Positions 56,453-64,000 of a stretch of 64,000 nt of DNA are shown one piece after another (position 1 is the stretch's first letter; each line of letters begins with the position of its first letter). The DNA lies in NCBI GenBank assembly GCA_946122785.1, contig CAMGYJ010000008.1:6659742-6723741 (forward strand), written 5' to 3'. The position numbers and the translations under genes are program-made. The notes under the pieces were generated by a model. It did no database searches and was not told the origin of the DNA. It saw only the letters and a list, made by a program, of their open reading frames with translations. Origin of the DNA: Linum tenue. Lineage: Eukaryota; Streptophyta; Magnoliopsida; Malpighiales; Linaceae.

Positions 56453-57859
56453 ATGGAAGTCTCAGTGATATCAACAGAGAACATCAAGCCAGCATGGTCA
56501 GCAGGGAGTGAGCATGAATTCAAACCATATAAACTATCCCTACTTGACCAGCTCATGTTCTCCACTCATTCTCCTATCATTCTCTTCTACCCCATGAAGG
56601 ATGGCAATGACCAGAAATCGATAGCTAGACGCCTGAAATCCTCCTTGTCAAAGACCTTGAATCGCTACTATCCTATAGCTGGGAGAGTGAAAGACAACCT
56701 CATCATCCACGACTTCGAACGGGGCGTCCCCTTCACCGAAGCACGAGTGAAGGGACACCGTCTGTCCGATCTCCTGTCCTCGCTGCATGGAGGGCCCAGG
56801 TTGGAATTCCTGAACAATATGCTTCCGTTCGAGCCATTCTGTTACCACGAGGATGCAACCGAATTTGCACAGCTGGATGTGCAACTCAACACATTTGACT
56901 GTGGTGGGATCGCAATCGGGTTGAACATGCACCACAAGCTCATGGACGGGGCGACCGCCAGTGCATTCTTCCACACTTGGGCTGCCAATTGCAACGGCAG
57001 CAGTACTCCGTCTGCATGGCTGGAAAGACAGCCGGAGCTGTGTAAATCGTCATCCGTTTTCCATCCACGCGAATCAATCGCTCCGGAGTACCACTCGTTT
57101 ATGAAAGACATGTACTTTCAGGATGTTCATCGCCGAAGACACAAGGGAGTGTCCAGGAGATTCGTGTTTGATAACGGAGCAATAGCCACGCTGAGAACAA
57201 AGGCGAGGAGCAGCAGGGTTGTGGATCCAACTCGCCTTGAAGCTCTGTCTGCTTTCATATGAGAATCCGCCCTCAAGGCCGTTTCCGCGGCTGGTCGGCC
57301 GCCGCAGCAGCTGCAGTGTTTCTCACAGGCTGTTAATCTGAGGCCGCTAATAAGCTCACGCTTATCGAGATACTCCATTGGAAACCTTGTGACCAACACA
57401 ATGACATCCTGCAAGAATGGAAACAAGCCGATGAAGGAGCTGGTGGGTCTCATAAGAGAGGGAGTCGAGAGAATCGATGAGAAGTACGTGGACAACTTTT
57501 ACAACAGTGATGAAGACAGGTACATGGCCAAGCTTGAGCGCCATAAGGTAGTGGGAGGGATTAGTGGAGGATGTGGTGGGCAAGTTTTGACTTGCTCAAG
57601 CTGGATTGGGTTCGGTTCAAACAACTTTGACTTCGGTTGGGGGAAGCCGGTCTGGGCCGGTTTATTTGGAGACCCTAGCGGAAATCATCCTTGTATCAAC
57701 AACTGCATTGTTTTCAAGGAAGTAGCTCCAAGAGGGCGTGGGAACTCGAAAGCCATAGAGGCATGGATAAGGTTAGATGAAGATGTCATGGCTTTTCTTG
57801 AACATGATCCTCACTTCTTTCAATATGCTTCCCCAAATCCACCCATCATCCTCAACTAA
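56453..57859 (+). pseudogene. BAHD acyltransferase with one in-frame stop
   Basis: BAHD-family acyl-CoA transferase, clade resembling vinorine synthase and other alkaloid/terpenoid acetyltransferases. Single exon, 468 codons. The catalytic HxxxD is at 161-165 (HHKLMDG) and the structural DFGWG at 393-397; lengths before and after are normal. Codon 270 (57260-57262) is TGA in the phrase SALSAFI-stop-ESALKAV, where family members have Trp (TGG). The reading frame is otherwise unbroken on both sides, so one base change separates this from an intact gene. As it stands, the product would end at 269 residues, before DFGWG, and should be inactive unless the stop is read through. A normal TATA box is present. 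It lies between the two copies of a P450 duplication. Confidence 0.9.
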
Positions 57860-58471
57860 TTATAATTACCTGCTGTACTCTAATTAGTTGATTATCAAAC
57901 TACCGGTGATTAGTGAATCGACACATGATCACTGTATGGATGTATCATCTTATGGCTTATCTTTAATAATTAATGTCTTATGGATGATTACGGTATTGAA
58001 TTGAATGCAAAGGTTAGCGAACGCTGTACGGATGTGTTCATACTTGATTTTTGTACTTCAATATATTTCGTTGAATCAGCAGTGTTGTTAAAGCCGATCC
58101 GAGCAGGCCGGTCGGACCGGTAAAATCGACACCCGGACGTCAGCCCGGCTCGGAACACCATAAGAGGCACAACGGTCAGAAAAGGGAGTTGATAAGCAAT
58201 CTGAACGACTAATCGTTCGAACCATTCAAACCGACCAAACGGTTCTTATTCCAACCATCCAATTAAAGGAACACAGGGGACGCGCGTGGGGTTGGGAAAT
58301 TGCACTCATCAATTCCTTCCCTTTTCCCGACTCAAAGCCCAAAGGCCAACTCTTTCTGTTGGAAGCTGTGTATAACAATAAATTACTAGTGCATTTTCGT
58401 TTTTGTTGTTGTTTCTAATTGTAATTATTAGGGCTGCACAGGCCAACTCTTCTTTCTTGAATATTTGTTAA
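57860..58471. other. Spacer between acyltransferase pseudogene and P450 duplication
   Basis: 3' flank of the acyltransferase. A GC-rich stretch with cggtcggaccggt at 58100-58150 resembles the subterminal part of a small hAT element. No gene. Confidence 0.55.
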
Positions 58472-59586
58472 ACATTTGCTACAAACAAAATCAAATTACA
58501 AGGGAAGTGGATCCAACAAAAAGTGTCGATATGATTCTTCAAGGAGATTTGATCGATGTTACGGATAATGGGTTAGGTAAAATTCGAGAGTTTTAGAAAA
58601 GCAAACAAAATCCAATCCAACAGATACACCACCAAATGCATGAACTCACATGGGTTCAAGAACATAGTCATAGATTATTACTCCGTTAATAGACTAACTT
58701 AAAAGAGAAATTTGGATTGAAAAACAATTTCAATGACGAAAATTAGTTATAAAGCGATGAAGTTTTTCATCGTGGATTCTTGGAGTGTATCTCAAGTGAC
58801 ACATTATGTCAGCTAAAAAATATGGATGGATGAACAGTTTTAGGGACGAAGATTAGTTAGTAAATGGCTTTGTAAACTACTTCATAACTGAAATTGAAAT
58901 ATTCTATTTATTTTATGAATTCCGAAGTACAATCTTTTTGTTTGCTCTATAAACAACATGAAAAGCCTCATAATGAACTCTGGCTCGGCACAAGAAGCAG
59001 GGGTTGTTCCTTTTGCAGCAACAACCCAAACTTCTCCCTCATATTCATCTCTATTGGATCTTCCCCGCTGGGAAGACACCAGTCGAATCTCCGAACCAAG
59101 GCAGCCAAAACCAACGGAACCTGTCTGGCGGCCAACGACACTCCCGGGCACATCCTCCTCCCAGAGCCGAACGGGAGCAGCTCGAAATCCTGACCTCTGA
59201 AATCCACCTTCGACCCAATAAATCTCTCCGGTCTGAACGACGCCGAATCATCGCCCCAAATTGTCGGATCCCTCCCAATCGCCCACACGTTGACCAAGAC
59301 CTGAGCCCCCGCCGGGATCATGTAATTCATCACCTCACAACTCTCCGCCGCTCGATGCGGCAGCAGCAGCGCCCCCACGGGATGTAGCCTCATCGTCTCC
59401 TTCACGACCGCATTCAAGTACGGCAGCTGAGCCGCCACGGATTCGTTGATCAGCGGCTCCCCTGGGAGCGGCGGGAACAATACTTCTCTCTTCAGCTCCT
59501 CCCGCAGTTTGTTCATGGCTCCCCTGTTCCGAACTAGCTCTGTCATCGCCCATTCTATCGTCATAGCCGTAGTGTCGGTTCCGGCC
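58472..59586. repeat. Right (source-like) copy of the 1.1-kb duplication
   Basis: The counterpart of 55004-56095. It contains the 3' part of the intact P450 gene, so this copy is the probable source. Differences between the copies are scattered substitutions and several small indels. Confidence 0.9.
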
Positions 59587-60598
59587 ACGTACAATTCCTG
59601 TAAGAAAACCGGAGCGCAAAAAAAAAAAAAAAAAACTAAGCTAAGCAAAAGCTAATAATGTTGCGGAAAATCAGATTTAGTTTTTTCTTTCTTTCAACTT
59701 TAATTACCAGAGTCAACCAGTTGATTTGGTCGTCGTCAATTCCATTTTCGAGGAAGATGTCCAAGAAATCTCCAGCTTCAGCTCCATCTCGATTCCGCCT
59801 CTTTTCTCTCCTCTCCTTGACGTAAGGCGCGAAAATGGAGTAGATCTGGTTGAGAGTGCGAGATGCCTCGCGAGTCAGGCCCTGTAGATCCAAATTCTTC
59901 AGAATCGGGAAAAAATCGGCGAGATTAGGAGCAACTCCCAATTCTATCAGCCTCTGGATCAGGGATCTCAATCGATTCTTGGTCTCGTTTCGTTCGAACC
60001 CGATGCAATCGCGAGAGAAGATGAGATTCGACAGCGAGTCGAAAATGCTACTGAAAGCGACTTCCTCGATGCTAACCGATTCCCCTAATTTCCCGCCGAG
60101 AAATTCGACCATCTCGGCCACCTTCTTCTCCCTGAGGGCGGATTGAGATTCAATTGCCTTGTTCGAGAAGATCTGGTTCCTGAACATGGCACGGAAATCC
60201 TTCCACTGGCTGTTGCAGCTGGAGGCCCAAATGACTGCCTTGCGGTCAAGCTCCGTCGCGGTGTAAGGGAAGACTCTGGAGATGAATCTAGCGGAGAGGA
60301 TGCGGTCGTGGATTCTCAAGATTTCGGCGGCGGCTGCCGGAGAATCGGCCACGACGAGGTGTTGTGAGCCCAGGCGGAAGGAGATGAGAGGGCCGTACAA
60401 GTTGGAGAAGTGTTGGAAGGAGAGGTGAGGCATTTTGCCTAGGTGAGGGAGGTTTCCTACTATCGGCCATGGTTTTGGTCCCGGCGGGAGCGGCTTCTTG
60501 GGAGATAATGCAGGGTTGGCTAGAAGTCGGGGAAGGGTTATGATGACGAGAATGGTGATGACGGAGACTGGGAGGAGAAGAAGAAGTGAGAGTACCAT
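58968..60598 (-). CDS. Cytochrome P450, CYP71 clan, CYP76/CYP80-like
   Basis: ER-anchored haem monooxygenase; relatives in CYP76 and CYP80 hydroxylate monoterpenoids, diterpenoids or alkaloids. Two exons, 60598-59708 and 59597-58968, with one phase-0 intron at the position standard for this clan, give 506 aa. Residues 1-30 are a membrane anchor, followed by the hinge PPGPKPWPIVGN. The I-helix is AGTDTT, the ExxR motif is in [12 protein letters not shown] is present, and the haem loop is FGSGRRMCPG. The phrase QIFSNKAIESQSALREKKV is closer to CYP80-type sequences as I remember them than to CYP76, so the subfamily is open. A TATA-like atttatata complement lies at 60656-60664, about 60 bp upstream. 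Its neighbours are a BAHD pseudogene and a terpene synthase, which suggests a role in specialised metabolism. Confidence 0.93.
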
Positions 60599-62539
60599 TT
60601 TTGTAAAAGGAATATCAGAGATTTGATTTGATAATGATCACGAACCAAAGCTTTGATTTATATAAAACCCTTATTAGCTTGTATTCACCAATGACCAAAC
60701 CATGTATTCAATGATTTTTTTTGTATATATATGTAATAACCTGCAGGGGACAAGCTGGCTATCCCATTTGTTTACGGGAGATCTATCATACTAATACATG
60801 ATTTTTTTATTATACATAATTAAAAAGAGAAATTTACAATGGATAAAAGTCATAGAGATCTTGGGATGATTGATAGTCAAGTCAAAACATAGATATGCAC
60901 CCCATCAACCAATTTTGTAAAATAATATAACAAGATCATATCTTTCCATGATATCATAAGAAAATGAAGCAGCTTTGGAGGAAGCAATTCAAGATACTTT
61001 TGTGGATCAATGTTATATTTAAAGGATCAAAGAGTAGATACTGGTAAGTTAAAAGATAAACTTGTATGATAGACAACAATGCGCGTTCAAGGTGTAGATA
61101 GAGTTTGAGTTTACTGAAATTCTTAAAACTTTATTAATATTAAAACTTATATATTTAATAAAATTTGAGTTGATTGAGATCCTGTAAAAGTTTACAAATA
61201 CTAATACATGTAAGAATAGGGTTGGTAGGATGGCAAAGATTTAGACGAAAACATGTGTGATTTTTGTTGGCTCGTTAAAAAGCTTTTGCTTTTTAGGTAT
61301 GAATAGGTGAATGGCAATGCTTTCTTCGATAAATTGATCCAATTGTGATGACTGATATATGTATTGAGTAGGATATAAATGATTCCTATGTACTTTTGAT
61401 GGATTTGAGTTTGGGTTTGAGTTTTAATTTGGTCCAATTTGGATCAGACTCCAATACACACAAACTCAAATGAATCTATTTGGGTTCAGATGATGATTGT
61501 ACACACAAAATGATATAGTATTGACCATCTCATTAGCCGCGTTCAACTAATTACACCTTTAATGTTGGTATTTTCATATTTATGTTTGTTTCATAACATA
61601 AAATAAGACAAAAACTACATTAGGATCGAGTATTCATTTTCTTTGAGTACCGCATGAGTCCAGTTTAGATCCAAACTAAAAAGTGAGTATAACTCTACCC
61701 CAAAAGTAAAACTACTCTAATAAGATTTGACCCGTGATAAGTTGAGTTTGTACAATGCGCAATTATTGAATCATTTTAGCCGTCCGTGCTATGGAATTTT
61801 ACTTAGAAAAAAAGCTTCATTGTACTATTAAGTATTAACATATTTTTTTTCCTGACATGGTGCGATTCACATAGTTATATGTGTGTTACGTATTGTTTAG
61901 TTTCAAATTATAGAATCGCTCACTTCATATTTATAAAAAAGCTTTTTCAACATTGTAAAAGAAGAGAAATATATTATGTTGTTTATGCAGCTTGAGCCTT
62001 GAAGTGACAACCAAGTATAGTTGATCTTTCCTTTTCCCATGCATTTTCGCAAACTGAAAGCTGATTTCTGTGCCAGCTGGAGAATATGGCAAGATGCAAT
62101 GCAACTACCATGTGATTGTGAAACTCCATCCATTACCCAGGATATGCATGCGAATGAGAGAGGAGATACGATACGAATCCGCCACTATTGGGCCGTGTTT
62201 ATTTTTGTGGTAGCGAGCCTGACCACTTCTGCTTGGAAACCGCTGGCATATAGGTTTTTTTAGTGACTGAAGCTTCGTTTATTGATGAATTCTAATTCGT
62301 CAAATTCATTATTATCTGAGCTTAGTTAGTTCAGACAATAATATAGGAAGGCAAGCAAACATCAAAGAAAGAAAAAAGGATAGACTCTTTGCGAATGATT
62401 GTAAATTATTATATCATGAGATTTTATTATTGACTTTTTATTTTACAATAAGTTTGCATTATTGACTAGTGTGATGCACGCGCATATTCACTCAAATAAA
62501 TTATTGCTCAAGATATTGTTACAAAAAAAACGAGACCAG
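60599..62539. other. Intergenic between P450 and terpene synthase
   Basis: Promoter of the P450 on the left and 3' flank of the terpene synthase on the right. AT-rich with short poly(T) runs; no gene. Confidence 0.6.
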
Positions 62540-64000
62540 TTATATAGGCACTGGTTCCACCAAAGTGCTGGTGATCACTTCTTTCATGAAGGTCTTGGCA
62601 TTTGTGTAAGTGTCTTCGTCTTTATACAACAAGTCCATGACTCGCACCAGGTTGATTATGGCCGTCAGAACTGGCAACGGAGCCTTCAAAGGTCGCAACA
62701 TATCTTCATTCACGTCTTTCCACAAAATCTTCACCAAGTTGTTCAAGCCCACATGTGCCTCTTGTTTTGACACACCATATTGTTTCATGTAACACTCCAC
62801 GGACGAAGCAACATGACCCCTCTCTTGCTCGAACTTTCCAAGATATGACGATAGCGGAATAACATTAATCGCTATTAGGTGGTATCAACATATATATCGA
62901 TGCACACATCAATATTATACATGTTACATACGCAAAAAAGTTCAAAAGGGATCGATGAGTCAGTTATATATATATACCTCGTGAGAGACTATGTCGTCCA
63001 TGAGCCTGACAATGCTAGAACCGGCCACAACAATATTAGGGTTTGGTTGATTGAACAGCCATTGGAAGACCTCTTCTGAAGCAGCTTCCCCCATCCCACA
63101 ACAAAGAATTGTCATACCTAGGGGATAACCCACGCTCACATAACCATTAGGCACATATTCTTCCATTGTTGGTATGTAACCTTTGTTGTACCACCTTGCT
63201 TCCTTGATGTATGTTCTCACCAACTCTTTCACCTGTAATTCATATATACTTAGTAGTTTTTTTTGGGGGCGAGGGGGTGAATTGGTGCCTTTTTGTAGTG
63301 AATTGATTAAGCAAATAGCAATTACCCCTCTCCTTGCATACACCATACAAAAGGACCTGCCTTCCTTTGATACATGAGCTTCTATGTCAGCAAACAGGTC
63401 AAGCAATGTGTTGAACCAAAACTTGAAATAGTTCGGCACCACATCTTCATCACTGATCCCCCACCTGATGAAGCATTCATTTAACAATATAAAGTGATTA
63501 CTATATTGTAAGGGAATACAAATGATAATAAAGGATGTATATAGTAACGAATTATCAACCTCTCAATGACATTGACGATGGACTCGAGTTCATCAAGAGT
63601 GCCGTGGACATCGAAGATATCATCTAGGATGGAGACAAGTGCAGTAATTTTGGCGAGGAATATTCTTCCGGTGGTATGATCTGGCTTTACAAGTGGTCCG
63701 AGGGCCCATAGGTAACACTCTATCACTCTGTCTCGCGCAAATGAAAGCGTATTCGACGTATCCAAATCCATCCACCACCTACATAAATTATTATTTTTTT
63801 AAATTTTATATAAAGAAAACAACATATTAAATTTTATCACGTACCCAAAAGAAAGATATCGTGAAAAAAAGATAGAGAGTCAATGAATAGTTACTTGGTG
63901 AGAAGTTTAAGCTCGTGTTGATGCAACTTCTGCCCGAAGTTGAAATCCAGCTTCCCTAGCTTCAGAATGGCTTCGTTGTGGGTCTCGTCTTGTTTGTAAA
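62540..64000 (-). CDS. Terpene synthase, TPS-a type, cut by window edge
   Basis: Class I terpene synthase, probably a sesquiterpene synthase by its similarity to germacrene/valencene-type TPS-a enzymes; these are usually cytosolic. Five minus-strand exons are visible: beyond 64000 to 63895 (KLDFNFGQKLHQHELK), 63778-63560, 63464-63326, 63232-62978 and 62833-62540. The Mg-binding motif DDIFD lies in SILDDIFDVHGT. The second metal motif is DDIVSHE followed by FE across an exon border, the NSE/DTE pattern. RDRVIECYLWALGP and the C-terminal end LVEPVPI match the family. Phases are consistent throughout. The 5' part, including the RRx8W region and the start, is outside the window. No defect is seen in what is visible. 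Confidence 0.92.

Overview
This is plant nuclear DNA, most likely from a eudicot. Genes are separated by AT-rich intergenic sequence full of small DNA transposons and LTR or LINE remnants. Introns are short with GT-AG borders, and two copies of SAG101, an immune gene family typical of dicots, are present. The species cannot be fixed from the sequence. Exon models below come from reading frames, splice borders and family knowledge; no transcript data were available.

Left third (1-23.6 kb). Two GASA/Snakin cysteine-rich peptide genes lie in tandem (3.4 and 6.6 kb); the first is an unusual ten-cysteine form and the second is a proline-rich GASA14 type. An 18-exon GPI-anchor ethanolaminephosphate transferase gene (PIG-N) follows at 11.0-17.6 kb, then two tandem SAG101-like genes (18.5-23.6 kb) whose lipase serine is replaced by alanine. 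Arabidopsis GASA14 and SAG101 are, as I recall, immediate neighbours, so this looks like a conserved block with PIG-N lying between.

Middle (24-50 kb). A gene-poor stretch holds LINE fragments, a 90-bp minisatellite and a 1.1-kb hAT element. Then come an intronless class III peroxidase (33.3 kb), two intronless UGT72B-like glucosyltransferases (37.7 and 42.1 kb) with related promoters, and an intronless U-box/ARM E3 ligase on the minus strand (44.5-46.1 kb). A 0.93-kb foldback Mutator-like element carries 20-bp repeat arrays at both ends (48.6-49.5 kb).

Right third (50-64 kb). An AN1 zinc-finger SAP11/12-like gene and a SAM-domain gene (minus strand, with apparent single-base indels) precede a stretch of specialised-metabolism genes. 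These are a broken P450 3' half, a BAHD acyltransferase interrupted by one in-frame stop, an intact CYP76/CYP80-like P450, and a TPS-a terpene synthase running off the right edge. They look like a terpenoid gene cluster that is partly decayed. The broken P450 piece and the intact P450 form a direct duplication that brackets the acyltransferase.
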